Assembly: GCF_000720135.1 (NCBI RefSeq)
Contig: NZ_JOIU01000005.1
Span: 62,001-126,000 of the forward strand
DNA length: 64,000 bases
From: Streptomyces sp. NRRL S-1022
Lineage (GTDB): Bacteria; Actinomycetota; Actinomycetes; Streptomycetales; Streptomycetaceae
Direction of reading: 5' to 3'
The notes beneath the pieces were generated by a model that ran no database searches, was not told the origin of the DNA, and worked only from the letters and a program-made list of their open reading frames with translations. The position numbers and the translations under genes were made by a program. This document shows positions 6,915 through 16,823 of this stretch, piece after piece (position 1 is the stretch's first letter; the number at the start of each line of letters is the position of its first letter).

Positions 6915-8628
6915 GATCTCCCGCGCCGCCTACGCCGACCTGTTCGGCCCCACCACCGGCGACCGGATCCGGCTCGCCGACACCGACCTGCTGATCGAGA
7001 TCGAGGAGGACCGCTCCGGCGGGCCCGGCGGTTCGGGCGACGAGGCGGTCTTCGGCGGCGGCAAGGTCATCCGCGAGTCCATGGGCCAGTCCCGCGCCAC
7101 CCGCGCCGAGGGCACCCCCGACACCGTGATCACCGGCGCCGTCGTCGTCGACCACTGGGGCATCGTCAAGGCCGACGTCGGCATCCGCGACGGCCGGATC
7201 ACCGCGCTCGGCAAGGCCGGCAACCCGGACACCATGGACGGCGTCCACCCGGACCTCGTCATCGGCCCCGAGACCGAGATCATCGCGGGCAACGGGCGCA
7301 TCCTCACCGCCGGCGCCATCGACGCGCACGTCCACTTCATCTGCCCGCAGGTCGCCGACGAGGCGCTGGCCTCCGGCATCACCACGCTGGTGGGCGGCGG
7401 CACCGGCCCCGCCGAGGGCTCCAAGGCCACCACCGTCACCCCCGGCCCCTGGCACCTGGCCCGGATGCTGGAGGCGATGGAGGCCTACCCGGTCAACGTC
7501 GGCTTCCTCGGCAAGGGCAACACCGTCAGCCACGAGGCGATGCTCTCCCAGATCCGCGGCGGCGCCGTCGGCCTGAAACTGCACGAGGACTGGGGCTCCA
7601 CGCCGGCCGTCATCGACGCCGCGCTGACCGTCGCCGACCGCACCGGCATCCAGGTCGCCATCCACACCGACACCCTCAACGAGGCCGGCTTCGTCGGCGA
7701 CACCCTCGCCGCGATCGCGGGCCGGGGCATCCACTCGTACCACACCGAGGGTGCCGGCGGCGGCCACGCGCCCGACATCATGACGGTGGTCTCGCGGCCG
7801 AACGTGCTGCCCAGCTCCACCAACCCGACCCGGCCCTTCACCGTCAACACGACCGAGGAACACCTCGACATGCTGATGGTGTGCCACCACCTCAACCCCG
7901 CCGTCCCCGAGGACCTCGCCTTCGCGGAGTCCCGGATCCGCCCGTCCACCATCGGCGCGGAGGACATCCTGCACGACCTCGGCGCCATCTCGATCATCTC
8001 CTCCGACTCCCAGGCCATGGGCCGGGTGGGCGAGGTCGTCCTGCGCACCTGGCAGACCGCGCACGTCATGAAGCGCCGGCGGGGCGCGCTGCCCGGCGAC
8101 GGCCGCGCCGACAACCACCGGGTACGGCGCTATGTCGCCAAGTACACGATCAACCCGGCGCTCGCCCAGGGCCTCGCCGCCGAGATCGGCTCCGTCGAGA
8201 CCGGCAAGCTCGCCGACCTGGTGCTGTGGGAGCCAGCGTTCTTCGGGGTCAAGCCGCTCCTCGTCATCAAGGGCGGGCAGATCGCGTACGCGCAGATGGG
8301 CGACGCCAACGCGTCCATCCCCACCCCGCAGCCGATCCTGCCCCGCCCGATGTACGGCGCCATCGGCCGGGCCCCCGCCGCCAACTCCGTCAACTTCGTG
8401 GCGGGCCTGGCGATCGAGGACGGGCTGCCGGAGCGGCTGGCCCTCGGCAAGCGGTTCGCGGCGATCGAGTCCACGCGCGCGGTCACCAAGGCCGACATGC
8501 GGGAGAACGACGCCCTGCCGGACGTCCGGATCGACCCCGACAGCTTCGCCGTGCACATCGACGGCGAGCTGGTCGAGGCCACGCCGGCCGTCGAACTGCC
8601 CATGGCCCAGCGCTACTTCCTCTTCTAG
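6907..8628 (+). CDS. ureC: Urease subunit alpha (catalytic)
   Basis: 573 residues from the ATG at 6907, selected because GGAGG lies 8 bases upstream; a GTG at 6898 is in frame but less likely. Nickel ligands are present: HVHFICPQ, the lysine to be carbamylated in [20 protein letters not shown] and [12 protein letters not shown]. The mobile flap with its Cys and His is in [21 protein letters not shown]. All catalytic elements look intact, so urease activity is expected once the accessory proteins UreF, UreG and UreD load nickel. Confidence 0.98.
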   Translation: MPEISRAAYADLFGPTTGDRIRLADTDLLIEIEEDRSGGPGGSGDEAVFGGGKVIRESMGQSRATRAEGTPDTVITGAVVVDHWGIVKADVGIRDGRITALGKAGNPDTMDGVHPDLVIGPETEIIAGNGRILTAGAIDAHVHFICPQVADEALASGITTLVGGGTGPAEGSKATTVTPGPWHLARMLEAMEAYPVNVGFLGKGNTVSHEAMLSQIRGGAVGLKLHEDWGSTPAVIDAALTVADRTGIQVAIHTDTLNEAGFVGDTLAAIAGRGIHSYHTEGAGGGHAPDIMTVVSRPNVLPSSTNPTRPFTVNTTEEHLDMLMVCHHLNPAVPEDLAFAESRIRPSTIGAEDILHDLGAISIISSDSQAMGRVGEVVLRTWQTAHVMKRRRGALPGDGRADNHRVRRYVAKYTINPALAQGLAAEIGSVETGKLADLVLWEPAFFGVKPLLVIKGGQIAYAQMGDANASIPTPQPILPRPMYGAIGRAPAANSVNFVAGLAIEDGLPERLALGKRFAAIESTRAVTKADMRENDALPDVRIDPDSFAVHIDGELVEATPAVELPMAQRYFLF

Positions 8629-8638
8629 GGACGGCGTG

Positions 8639-9313
8639 ATGTCACGGGCAGCACTCCTCGTCCTGGCCGACGGCCGCTTCCCCGCCGGAGGGCACGCGCA
8701 CTCCGGCGGGGCGGAGGCCGCCGTCAAGGCCGGTCGCATCACCGACGCCGCGAGCCTGGAGGACTTCTGCCGGGGCCGGCTGCACACCGCCGGGCTGGTC
8801 GCGGGGGCCCTCGCGGCGGCGGCCGTGCTCGGCGCCGATCCCGCCGTGCTGGACGCGGCGGCCGACGCCCGCACCCCGTCACCGGCCCTGCGGGCCGCCG
8901 CCCGGCGCCTCGGCCGGCAGCTGCTGCGGGCCGCCCGGGCGACCTGGCCCTCCGCCGAACTGGACGCCGTGGCCCGGCGGTTCCCCAAGGGTGCCCACCA
9001 GCCGGTGGTGCTCGGCCTCGCCGCCCGCGCGGCCGGACTCGGACCCGAGGACGCGGCGCACTGCGCGGCGTACGAGAGCGTCAGCGGACCGGCGACGGCC
9101 ACCGTACGGCTGCTGAGCCTCGACCCGTTCGACGCGACCGGGGTCCTCGCCCGGCTGGCGCCCGAGCTGGACCGCGTCGCGGACACCGCGGTGGAGGCGG
9201 CGCGCAGGGTGGCCGTCGAGGGTGCCGACGCCCTGCCGGCGGCCTCGGCACCGCTGCTGGAGGTCATGGCCGAGGCCCACGCCGCCTGGCCCGTGCGGCT
9301 GTTCGCGTCCTGA
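8639..9313 (+). CDS. ureF: Urease accessory protein UreF
   Basis: 224 residues; ATG at 8639 (a GTG one codon earlier is possible), 10 bases after ureC. Matches Ure[24 protein letters not shown] at the N-terminus and a conserved [20 protein letters not shown] region near residue 155. Predicted all-helical. UreF bridges UreD and UreG and gates nickel insertion, acting as a GTPase-activation control on UreG. Confidence 0.95.
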   Translation: MSRAALLVLADGRFPAGGHAHSGGAEAAVKAGRITDAASLEDFCRGRLHTAGLVAGALAAAAVLGADPAVLDAAADARTPSPALRAAARRLGRQLLRAARATWPSAELDAVARRFPKGAHQPVVLGLAARAAGLGPEDAAHCAAYESVSGPATATVRLLSLDPFDATGVLARLAPELDRVADTAVEAARRVAVEGADALPAASAPLLEVMAEAHAAWPVRLFAS

Positions 9314-9393
9314 CCCCGCCCACCCGCCGAACCGACTTCCCCGCAGGAACAGCGGCCCCGCCGGCACCGGGCCGCTCGCACAAGGAGCCGTAC

Positions 9394-10071
9394 ATGCATC
9401 TCGACCACACGCACTCCGGTCCCGCCGCCGTCAGCGCGGACGCCCGCCGTCCCGACGGCACCCGCCGCGCCCTGCGCATCGGGCTCGGCGGCCCCGTCGG
9501 GTCCGGCAAGACCGCCACCGTCGCCGCACTCTGCCGGGCGCTGCGCGACGAGCTGTCCCTCGCGGTCGTGACCAACGACATCTACACGCGTGAGGACGCC
9601 GAGTTCCTGCTCCGGGAGGCCGTGCTGCCGCCCGAGCGGATCACCGCCGTCGAGACGGGCGCCTGTCCGCACACCGCGATCCGTGACGACATCTCCGCCA
9701 ACCTGGAAGCCGTCGAGGACCTGGAGGACGCGGTCGGCCCGCTCGACCTGATCCTCGTGGAGTCCGGCGGCGACAACCTCACCGCCACCTTCTCCAAGGG
9801 GCTCGTGGACGCCCAGGTCTTCGTCATCGACGTGGCCGGCGGCGACGACATCCCGCGCAAGGGCGGCCCCGGCGTCACCACCGCCGACCTGCTCGTCGTC
9901 AACAAGACCGACCTCGCCCCCCACGTCGGCTCCGACCTCGCCCGGATGGCCGCCGACGCCAAGGCGCAGCGGGCCGGACTCCCCGTCGTCCTGCAGTCGT
10001 TGCGCGGCGAGCGGGGGGTCGCGGACGTGGCCGCGTGGGTCCGTGAGCGGCTCGCCGCGTGGACGGCGTGA
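9394..10071 (+). CDS. ureG: Urease accessory GTPase UreG
   Basis: 225 residues. P-loop GGPVGSGKT at about 32-40, CPHTAIRDD metal-binding Cys-Pro-His at about 90, ESGGDN at about 122 and [10 protein letters not shown] guanine-specificity NKxD near 170. Its N-terminus [10 protein letters not shown] is short on histidines compared with UreG fused to His-rich tails. GTP hydrolysis drives nickel delivery. It overlaps ureD by 13 bases. Confidence 0.97.
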   Translation: MHLDHTHSGPAAVSADARRPDGTRRALRIGLGGPVGSGKTATVAALCRALRDELSLAVVTNDIYTREDAEFLLREAVLPPERITAVETGACPHTAIRDDISANLEAVEDLEDAVGPLDLILVESGGDNLTATFSKGLVDAQVFVIDVAGGDDIPRKGGPGVTTADLLVVNKTDLAPHVGSDLARMAADAKAQRAGLPVVLQSLRGERGVADVAAWVRERLAAWTA

Positions 10072-10826
10072 CCGTCACCGGGGTCCGGGCGCACGCCCGG
10101 ATCGTCGCCCGCGCCGACGGCCGCGGCGGTACGGCCCTGCCCGTCCTGGACGGCGAGGGCCCGCTGGCGCTGCGCCGCACCCGGTCGACCGGACCGGAGA
10201 CGAAGGTCATGGTCGTCGGCGCGATGAGCGGACCGCTCGGCGGTGACCGCTTCACGCTGTCCGCCCGGGTGGAGGAGGGCGCCCGGCTGCACGTCGGATC
10301 CGCCGCCGCCACCCTCGCCCTGCCGGGCCAGGCCAAGGGCGAAGCCCGCTACGACGTCCGGCTCGACGTGGCCGACGGGGCCGCCCTGCACTGGCTGCCC
10401 GAGCAGCTGATCTCCGCCGACGGCAGCGACCTGCGCGTCACCACCCGGGCCGAACTCGGCGCCGGCGCCCGGTTGGTGCTCCGCGAGGAGCAGGTGCTGG
10501 GGCGCACCGGGGAACAGCCGGGCCGGCTCACCAGCCGGCTGACCGTGCGGGTCGCGGGCCGTACCGTACTGGACCAGGAGCTGTCCTGCGGTCCCGGCGC
10601 ACCGGGCGGCTGGGACGGGCCGGCGGTGCTGGCCGGGTGCCGGGCGGTGGGCCAACTCGTCGTCGTGCGACCGGAGTTCGCACAGCACGCGGTGGAGGCG
10701 CAGGTGCTGGGGGAGTGCGCGGCCCTGGTCCCGCTGGCCGGCCCGGCGGTTCTGGTCAGTGCCGTCGCCCCGGACGCCCTGCGACTGCGGCGGCTCCTGG
10801 ACGAGGCGCTGACCAGGCTCGACTGA
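10059..10826 (+). CDS. ureD: Urease accessory protein UreD (UreH)
   Basis: 255 residues, GTG start within the end of ureG. Matches Ure[29 protein letters not shown], then [15 protein letters not shown] near 105 and [12 protein letters not shown]. It binds apo-urease and channels nickel. Last gene of the operon. No ureE (nickel chaperone) and no urea or nickel transporter lies in the window, so the operon order is ureABCFGD. Confidence 0.95.
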   Translation: MDGVTVTGVRAHARIVARADGRGGTALPVLDGEGPLALRRTRSTGPETKVMVVGAMSGPLGGDRFTLSARVEEGARLHVGSAAATLALPGQAKGEARYDVRLDVADGAALHWLPEQLISADGSDLRVTTRAELGAGARLVLREEQVLGRTGEQPGRLTSRLTVRVAGRTVLDQELSCGPGAPGGWDGPAVLAGCRAVGQLVVVRPEFAQHAVEAQVLGECAALVPLAGPAVLVSAVAPDALRLRRLLDEALTRLD

Positions 10827-10970
10827 GCCAGGGACGGCGGTCCGCGACCCGAACATGATCATCCGGTTATCGGATTGGTAAAGAAGCCCGGCAAACCCTG
10901 TTCTCAGCGGCCCCACAGCCGAGAGGATCCCCGCCTGACCACTCACAGCGAGGTACGGGGAGGGGCCCAC

Positions 10971-12566
10971 TTGAGGGAGAACAGACCGAAGAGCCGCCTG
11001 TTGGCACTCGGTTCCGCCGGAGCACTCGTCACCGCCACCCTGATCGCCGGCGTCGTGTCGGCGCCCACGGCCGGCGCCGTCGGGCGCACCGCGCCGGACC
11101 GGGAGGCCAAGGGCGCGGAGACAGCCGCCGCCCGCGCCGCCAAGGCGGGCGTCAAGTGGCAGGACTGCCCGGCCGACTGGGGGCTGGAGAAGCCCATCCA
11201 GTGCGGCTGGGTCAGCGTGCCGCTCGACTACGCCCACCCCTACGGCAAGCAGATCAAGCTCGCCGTGGACCGCATCGGCAACACCGGAACCAAGAAGGAG
11301 CGCCAGGGCGCGCTCGTCTACAACCCGGGCGGTCCCGGCGGCTCCGGCCTGCGCTTCCCGCGCCGGGTCACCACCAAGAACGCCATCTGGGCGAACGTCG
11401 CCAAGGCCTACGACTTCGTCGGCTTCGACCCGCGCGGCGTCGGCCACTCGACGCCCATCTCCTGCATCGACCCGCAGGAGTTCGTCAAGGCGCCCAAGAT
11501 GGACCCGGTCCCGGACAGCCGGGCCGACAAGTCCGCGCAGCGCAAGCTGGCCCGCGCGTACGCGGACGGCTGCGCCGAGCGCAGCGGCGCGATGCTGCCG
11601 CACATGACCACGCCGAACACCGCCCGCGACCTGGACGTCATCCGTGCCGCGCTGGGCGAGAAGAAGCTCAACTACCTCGGCGTGTCCTACGGCACCTACC
11701 TGGGCGCCGTCTACGGCACCCTCTTCCCGGGCCACCTGCGCCGCATGATCGTGGACAGCGTGGTCGACCCGTCGCGGGAGAAGATCTGGTACCAGGCCAA
11801 CCTGGACCAGGACGTCGCCTTCGAGGGCCGCTGGAAGGACTGGCAGGACTGGGTCGCCGCCAACGATGCCGCCTTCCACCTCGGCACCACCCGCGCCGCC
11901 GTCCAGGCCAAGTGGCTTGAGCTGCGGGCCGCCGCGAAGAAGCACCCGATCGGCGGGGTCGTCGGCCCGGCCGAGCTGATCTCCTTCTTCCAGGGCGCGC
12001 CGTACTACGACTCCTCGTGGGTGCCGGTCGCCACCGTGTTCAGCAAGTACTTCGCCGGTGACACGCAGGCGCTGGTCGACGCGGCCGCCCCGGACCTGTC
12101 GGACACCGCGGGCAACATCGCCGCGGAGAACAGCAACGCCGTCTACACGGCCGTCGAGTGCGCCGACGCCAAGTGGCCCACCAGCTGGCGGAAGTGGGAC
12201 CGGGACAACACCCGGCTCAATGCGAGCAACCCCTTCTTGACCTGGGCCAACGCCTGGATGAACCTCCCGTGCGCCACCTGGTCGGCCAAGCAGCACACGC
12301 CGATCGACGTCACGACCCACAAGGGCCTGCCGAAGGTCCTGATCGTGCAGTCCACCCGGGACGCCGCCACCCCGTACGAGGGCGCCGTCGAACTGCACAA
12401 GCGCTTCAAGGGCTCCCGTCTGATCACCGAGAAGGACGCGGGCTCCCACGGTGTGACCGGCCTGGTCAACCCCTGCATCAACCAGCGCGTCGACGCCTAC
12501 CTGGTCGACGGCAAGCTGGACGCCAAGGACGTGACCTGCGCCCCGCACGCCACGCCCCAGCCGTAA
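10971..12566 (+). CDS. tap: Secreted tripeptidyl aminopeptidase (S33, Tap-like)
   Basis: 531 residues from a TTG start at 10971 with GGGGAGGGG upstream. The start is chosen because the signal peptide (LRENRPKSRLLALGSAGALV onward) then has the same length and layout as Streptomyces lividans Tap, with which the mature part is nearly colinear as I recall that sequence. Alpha/beta hydrolase: oxyanion NPGGPGGSG, nucleophile in GVSYGTYLG, His in AGSHGVTG, with a C-terminal TAP-like domain (VLIVQSTRDAATPYEGAVELHKRF). It removes tripeptides from secreted proteins. An upstream in-frame GTG at 10875 is judged less likely. Confidence 0.93.
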   Translation: MRENRPKSRLLALGSAGALVTATLIAGVVSAPTAGAVGRTAPDREAKGAETAAARAAKAGVKWQDCPADWGLEKPIQCGWVSVPLDYAHPYGKQIKLAVDRIGNTGTKKERQGALVYNPGGPGGSGLRFPRRVTTKNAIWANVAKAYDFVGFDPRGVGHSTPISCIDPQEFVKAPKMDPVPDSRADKSAQRKLARAYADGCAERSGAMLPHMTTPNTARDLDVIRAALGEKKLNYLGVSYGTYLGAVYGTLFPGHLRRMIVDSVVDPSREKIWYQANLDQDVAFEGRWKDWQDWVAANDAAFHLGTTRAAVQAKWLELRAAAKKHPIGGVVGPAELISFFQGAPYYDSSWVPVATVFSKYFAGDTQALVDAAAPDLSDTAGNIAAENSNAVYTAVECADAKWPTSWRKWDRDNTRLNASNPFLTWANAWMNLPCATWSAKQHTPIDVTTHKGLPKVLIVQSTRDAATPYEGAVELHKRFKGSRLITEKDAGSHGVTGLVNPCINQRVDAYLVDGKLDAKDVTCAPHATPQP

Positions 12567-12586
12567 CCGCACCGGTACGGTGACGA

Positions 12587-12614
12587 GGGGCGGCCGGACC
12601 TGTCCGGCCGCCCC
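12587..12614. terminator. Strong hairpin between convergent tap and acyltransferase genes
   Basis: Perfect 12-base arms GGGGCGGCCGGA and TCCGGCCGCCCC with loop CCTG, 20 bases after the tap stop and 42 bases before the end of the converging gene. Likely bidirectional terminator. Confidence 0.85.
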
Positions 12615-12655
12615 TTCGGCATACCGCCGCCCCGCCCCCGCCCCGTCGCCGGGCG

Positions 12656-13381
12656 TCAGACCAGCGGCGCCCGCGGGAAGCGGCGCTCCCGGGCCCGCTG
12701 CTCCGCCGCCTGCCGCTCCTTCACATCGGCCGCGTACTCGTCGACGTACTCCTGTCCGGACAGCGTGAGGATCGCGTAGACGATCTCGTCCGTGACCGCC
12801 CGCAGTACGGTCTTCTCGTTCTCCATGCCGGCGTAGCGGGAGAAGTCGAGGGGTTCGCCGAAGCGGATGGTCACCGGGCGGATCCGGGGGACCACCTTGC
12901 CGGGCGGCTGCGCCTCGAACGTGCCGATCATCGCGCAGGGCACCACGGGGGCCCCCGCCCGGAGCGCCATCACGGCGACGCCGACCTTCCCCTTGTACAG
13001 CCTGCCGTCGTGCGAACGGGTGCCCTCCGGATAGATGCCGAGCAGTTCGCCCTTGCGCAGCACCGCGAGACCCTCACGGATCGCCGCCTGCCCCGCCTCC
13101 TTGCCGGAGCGGTCCACCGGGATCTGCCCGGCGCTGCGGAAGAAGAACGCGGTGAGCCGGCCCTTCACCCCGGGCCCGGTGAAGTACTCCGCCTTGGCGA
13201 GGAAGGTGATGCGACGCTTGAGCATCGCCGGCATCAGGAAGTGGTCGGAGAAGGACAGGTGGTTCCCGGCGACGATGGCCGGCCCCGACGCGGGCACGTG
13301 CTCCAGACCTTCGATCCGCGGCCGGAAGACCAGTCTCAGCAGCGGACCCAGGAACACGTACTTGAGCAGGTAGTAGAACAC
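12656..13381 (-). CDS. 1-acyl-sn-glycerol-3-phosphate acyltransferase (PlsC-like)
   Basis: 241 residues from the GTG at 13381, chosen because GAGGAG lies six bases upstream and family members begin at this FYYLLKYV helix; a longer frame up to 13498 adds an unconserved polar stretch. Motif I NHLSFSDH (N-H-x4-D in extended form) at about 43-50, motif III YPEGTRS at about 116-122, and VPCAMIGTF later. A first hydrophobic helix anchors it to the membrane. It adds the second acyl chain in phospholipid synthesis or a related lysolipid reaction. Confidence 0.93.
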   Translation of the reverse strand: MFYYLLKYVFLGPLLRLVFRPRIEGLEHVPASGPAIVAGNHLSFSDHFLMPAMLKRRITFLAKAEYFTGPGVKGRLTAFFFRSAGQIPVDRSGKEAGQAAIREGLAVLRKGELLGIYPEGTRSHDGRLYKGKVGVAVMALRAGAPVVPCAMIGTFEAQPPGKVVPRIRPVTIRFGEPLDFSRYAGMENEKTVLRAVTDEIVYAILTLSGQEYVDEYAADVKERQAAEQRARERRFPRAPLV

Positions 13382-13605
13382 GGCTCTCTCCTCACTCCAC
13401 CAGCTCCCCTTGGGACCGGCGTCTTCCCAGGTCAACGAGTCATCCCGGACATGGGCCGATATGCGCCCGTCGTCATCTGTAACCAGGTTGGGGCGCACTC
13501 ATGCTGACCCTCTGCCGAGTCGGCTGATGGATAGTCAGGCGCCGGGCGTGTGGCCCTGCCGGCGAGCCGGAGCCGACCGCACATTCCTCCATGTGGTCCG
13601 AGCTC

Positions 13606-14283
13606 TCATCCAGCGCGGCTGAGACGCTCTGCCGCCGTCGTCTCCTGCATACGACCCGCCGGGCGGAAAAGGCCGCGAACGCCGGCAGCCAGCGCCCAGA
13701 ACAGGAGCGGAAGAGCGGCGACCCTTTCCATACCCCCCATGCCGAGACCGAGATAGTGACGGGAGATGAACAGCCCGAAGGCGGTGATCGCCACGGCTCC
13801 CAGCAGGCTGGTGCCCCACCGCAGGCAGGTCGGTACCTGTGCTGCCAGGCCGAACCCCGCCACGACGAGACCGATGTTGCCCGCTGCCATGATGAAGAGG
13901 GCACCCAGGACATGCTGGTTCTCACTGACGTCCGCGGGAGCCAGCCCGGCCAGGACGAATCCCACGCCGGCACCGGCGAGCAGCAGACGGGCCACGGCAG
14001 CGGTCCGTCCCCCGCGCCAGAGGGCACCATCGCTCAGGGCGGCACCGACAGCCAGCAGCACCCCCAGAGCGACGAACGCACCATTCATCAGACCGTGGTC
14101 GGGTGAACAGATGTACCGCGGCTCAGGATGTGGCTGCAGAGCGCAGTGGGCGTTGCCCAAGTCGCTGATGTTGTTCCCCGCCCAGCTGTACGGTCTGGCC
14201 CAAGCCGACTCGGCAATCCGATGGATGACGAAGAACTGCACCACGCCCACGATCCATGCCGAATACCCGATCCGGATTCTCAC
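13606..14283 (-). CDS. DUF998-family integral membrane protein
   Basis: About 225 residues. Roughly six hydrophobic segments; the family signature is the first loop YSWAGNNISDLGNAHC followed by a second helix after SPDHGLMNGAFVALG. Start uncertain: GTG at 14283 has a GAAGGTGG site; ATG at 14328 adds 15 residues but has no ribosome site. Function is unknown for DUF998; predicted plasma-membrane location. It stands alone, divergent from sodF. Confidence 0.8.
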   Translation of the reverse strand: MRIRIGYSAWIVGVVQFFVIHRIAESAWARPYSWAGNNISDLGNAHCALQPHPEPRYICSPDHGLMNGAFVALGVLLAVGAALSDGALWRGGRTAAVARLLLAGAGVGFVLAGLAPADVSENQHVLGALFIMAAGNIGLVVAGFGLAAQVPTCLRWGTSLLGAVAITAFGLFISRHYLGLGMGGMERVAALPLLFWALAAGVRGLFRPAGRMQETTAAERLSRAG

Positions 14284-14612
14284 CTGTCCACCTTCCGCCA
14301 CGCGGATCACGTACGGAGAGCCGATCATGCGGCGCCGGGCTCGGGCACTCCGACAAGCCCCCTGGACCAGGGTGGGGGAGACCCCACCGCGCCCGGAGGA
14401 ACGGGCTGCCCTGGGACGGCGGTGGACATAGCCCGGTCGATGGGCGGCGACACGGAAGAGACGTGACCGGACACCGGTGGCGGTGGTGGCTGCACGCCGG
14501 GAGCGGCATCCGTGCCGAACCGTCCCGCCGGGGCTGGGCTTCACACCCGACGCGTTGAAGTCCTAGGTCCGACGACTGATCGCGAAGTACCGTTCTTGCT
14601 GTTAGCGTGCAG
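14284..14612. other. Non-coding stretch upstream of DUF998 and sodF genes
   Basis: No convincing gene. It contains one clear hairpin, GGTGGGG-GAGA-CCCCACC (14371-14388), and is otherwise ordinary GC-rich sequence. It should hold the promoter of the DUF998 gene. Confidence 0.4.
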
Positions 14613-14629
14613 CTGCATATCATTCGCAA
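14613..14629 (+). promoter_or_regulatory. Nur box-like operator in the sodF promoter
   Basis: CTGCAT-N5-TCGCAA. It keeps the invariant TGC and GCAA at the exact spacing of the Streptomyces Nur box (tTGCaa-N5-ttGCAA) and sits 22 bases before the sodF start. Nickel-loaded Nur is known to repress sodF in S. coelicolor by binding its promoter. Confidence 0.7.
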
Positions 14630-14650
14630 TAACGTCGGAGGATGTTGGAC

Positions 14651-15298
14651 ATGGCGCTTTACACGCTCCCGGAGCTTCCGTACGACTACGCGGCGCTCGC
14701 GCCCGTGATCAGCCCCGAGATCATCGAGCTGCACCACGACAAGCACCACGCGGCCTACGTCAAGGGCGCGAACGACACGATCGAGCAGCTCGCCGAGGCA
14801 CGGGACAAGGAGTCGTGGGGCTCGATCAACGGCCTGGAGAAGAACCTGGCCTTCCACCTCTCCGGGCACATCCTGCACTCGATCTACTGGCAGAACATGA
14901 CCGGCCCGAAGGACGGCGGCGGCGAGCCCCTGGCCCAGGACGGCGTCGGTGACCTGGCGGACGCGATCACCGAGTCCTTCGGCTCCTTCGCCGGCTTCAA
15001 GGCGCAGCTGTCCAAGGCCGCGGCCACCACGCAGGGCTCCGGCTGGGGCGTACTGGCGTACGAGCCGCTGAGCGGCCGTCTCATCGTGGAGCAGGTCTAC
15101 GACCACCAGGGCAACGTCGGCCAGGGATCCACCCCGATCCTGGTCTTCGACGCCTGGGAGCACGCCTTCTACCTGCAGTACAAGAACCAGAAGGTGGACT
15201 TCATCGAGGCCATGTGGGCGGTCGTCAACTGGCAGGACGTGGCCAAGCGCTACGCCGCCGCCAAGGAGCGCGGCGACAGCCTGCTCCTGCGCCCCTGA
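14651..15298 (+). CDS. sodF: Superoxide dismutase, Fe/Mn fold (iron type)
   Basis: 215 residues from the ATG at 14651, with GGAGG 10 bases upstream. Metal ligands: first His in [11 protein letters not shown] (about 27), second in [10 protein letters not shown] (about 76), Asp and His in [13 protein letters not shown] (about 165-169). WGVLAYEP is conserved. Cytosolic, no signal peptide. The Nur-like box directly upstream argues for the nickel-repressed SodF that substitutes when nickel SodN cannot be made. Confidence 0.95.
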   Translation: MALYTLPELPYDYAALAPVISPEIIELHHDKHHAAYVKGANDTIEQLAEARDKESWGSINGLEKNLAFHLSGHILHSIYWQNMTGPKDGGGEPLAQDGVGDLADAITESFGSFAGFKAQLSKAAATTQGSGWGVLAYEPLSGRLIVEQVYDHQGNVGQGSTPILVFDAWEHAFYLQYKNQKVDFIEAMWAVVNWQDVAKRYAAAKERGDSLLLRP

Positions 15299-15420
15299 GG
15301 ACGCGGTCAACCAGATGTCCTGCTCGTGATCGTCTTCTCACCTTGTCCTGTCGTTGCGTAGCACCCGTCCTACGGCACGACAGTGGACGGCTCTCTTGAC
15401 GCGTGCCTGCGGGTGACGGG

Positions 15421-15453
15421 ACGGCGTCCGGGTGAACCGCCGCCCGGCGCCGT
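15421..15453 (+). terminator. Hairpin downstream of sodF
   Basis: Arms ACGGCG-T-CCGGG and CCCGG-CGCCGT (11 pairs with one bulged T) around a 10-base loop, 123 bases past the sodF stop. Apart from this, 15299-15607 shows no gene. Confidence 0.5.
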
Positions 15454-15607
15454 CCTGTTCCCGGCACAGTGCGGTGAACGCGTGCACTGACCGCTGCGCC
15501 CGACCGGGTGTGATGGCGGGTCATGGCGAAGGCGGCCACGGGACTTCGCGACCACGCTCAGGATGGCGCCAGGCGGACGCGGTCTTGGCCGTGCATGCGT
15601 CACGCGG

Positions 15608-15716
15608 TACGGTCTGACCGATATCGACGACGGCGAGACGGAAGCCGGTGGGAATCCGGCACGGTCGCGCCACTGTATGCGAGACACCCTCAGGGTGTCT
15701 GGTGAGTCAGACCCGT
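15608..15716 (+). ncRNA. Cobalamin (B12) riboswitch upstream of cbtBA
   Basis: Contains the class hallmark GAAGCCGGTGGGAATCCGGC (15640-15659) directly followed by ACGGTCGCGCCACTGT, including the B12 box GCCACTG. A closing helix is evident: GGTCTGAC (15611-15618) pairs with GTCAGACC (15706-15713). An internal hairpin AGACACCC-TCA-GGGTGTCT is at 15682-15700. The cbtB ribosome site AGGAGG follows at about 15761. It should shut off cobalt uptake when adenosylcobalamin is plentiful. Confidence 0.95.
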
Positions 15717-15773
15717 GGCCGTCGTCCTGTGCACCACCGAGATGGGACGCGAACTCCCAGAGGAGGTTCTGCC

Positions 15774-15995
15774 ATGGCGCAGACCGTCGCCCAGCCGACA
15801 ACCACCACCCCCGCCGTTCCCGCCACGCTGCCGCTGAAGGCGATAGCTCCCTGGGCGGTCTTCTTCGGCATCCTCATGCTCGTTCTGCTGTACTTCGTCG
15901 GCGCGGAGCAGGGTGCCACCTCCGTGTTCAACGGCACCGACGTCCACGAGTGGGTGCACGACGCCCGCCACCTGCTCGGCTTCCCCTGCCACTGA
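15774..15995 (+). CDS. cbtB: Cobalt transporter subunit CbtB
   Basis: 73 residues. One central membrane helix (IAPWAVFFGILMLVLLYFVG) and a C-terminal histidine-rich tail (EWVHDARHLLGFPCH) that is the signature of CbtB. ATG with AGGAGG six bases upstream. It is the first gene behind the cobalamin riboswitch and the partner of CbtA. The His/Cys tail likely binds Co2+. Confidence 0.93.
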   Translation: MAQTVAQPTTTTPAVPATLPLKAIAPWAVFFGILMLVLLYFVGAEQGATSVFNGTDVHEWVHDARHLLGFPCH

Positions 15996-16016
15996 CGCGA
16001 GGGACGCCGCACGCCC

Positions 16017-16769
16017 ATGAACTCCGCAACGGTAAGAAACCTTCTCGTGCGGGGCATGCTCGCCGGCCTCGCGGCCGGCGTGCTCGCCCTCGTCGCCGCC
16101 TACCTCCTCGGCGAGCCGAGCGTCGACAAGGCGATCGCCTTCGAGGACGCCCACTCCCACGAGCACGAGATGGAAGTCGTCTCCCGCTCCCTGCAGTCCA
16201 CGGCCGGCCTCGCCACGGGCGTCCTCGTCTACGGCGTCGCCTTCGGCGGCATCGCCGCGCTCGCGTACTGCTTCGCCCTGGGCCGCGTGGGCCGCTTCGG
16301 TCCGCGGGCGACCGCGCTGCTGCTGTCCGGCTGTGCCCTGCTCGCCGTCTACGTCGTGCCCTTCCTGAAGTACCCGGCGAACCCGCCGTCGGTCGGTGAC
16401 CCCGACACCATCGGCAAGCGGACCACGCTGTACTTCCTGATGATGCTGCTCAGCGTCCTCCTCGCGGTCGCCGCCACCATCCTGGGCAAGCGCCTGGCGC
16501 CCGCTCTGGGCACCTGGTGGGCCACGGTCGTCGCGGTGGCCGCGTTCGCCGTCGTGATCGGTCTGGCCTACGAGTTCCTGCCCGTCGTCAACGAGGTGCC
16601 GAAGGACTTCCCGGCCGCCGTGCTGTGGCGGTTCCGGCTGTCCGCACTGGGCATCCAGTCCGTCCTGTGGGCCGGCTTCGGCCTGCTCTTCGGGGAACTG
16701 GCGGAACGCCTGCTCAACCCCAGGCCGGCGACGGCAGCGAGCGGCCCCGCGGTCCCGGCCGCGCACTGA
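16017..16769 (+). CDS. cbtA: Cobalt transporter subunit CbtA
   Basis: 250 residues with about six membrane helices. The first extracytoplasmic loop has FEDAHSHEHEME, a metal-binding cluster characteristic of CbtA. Begins 21 bases after cbtB and is in the same B12-controlled transcript. Works with CbtB in cobalt uptake for cobalamin synthesis. A GC-rich gap of 54 bases separates it from the converging STAS gene. Confidence 0.93.
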   Translation: MNSATVRNLLVRGMLAGLAAGVLALVAAYLLGEPSVDKAIAFEDAHSHEHEMEVVSRSLQSTAGLATGVLVYGVAFGGIAALAYCFALGRVGRFGPRATALLLSGCALLAVYVVPFLKYPANPPSVGDPDTIGKRTTLYFLMMLLSVLLAVAATILGKRLAPALGTWWATVVAVAAFAVVIGLAYEFLPVVNEVPKDFPAAVLWRFRLSALGIQSVLWAGFGLLFGELAERLLNPRPATAASGPAVPAAH

Positions 16770-16823
16770 TCCCTTCCGGACGACAGACGGCATTCCGGAA
16801 CCATCCGGCTGACGGGCGGCCGG

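Noticed and set aside
6682..9924. A 1080-codon open frame on the minus strand opposite the urease genes
   Set aside because: It is antisense to intact ureB-ureG; high GC keeps opposite frames open. Its protein shows no domain and is rich in Gly/Val/Asp runs typical of shadow frames.
9582..12572. 996-codon minus-strand frame opposite ureG, ureD and tap
   Set aside because: Antisense shadow of three well-supported genes; no motif, no ribosome site.
14371..14388. Hairpin GGTGGGG-GAGA-CCCCACC as a terminator
   Set aside because: No gene ends on either strand here: it lies upstream of both divergent genes. Kept only as a note.
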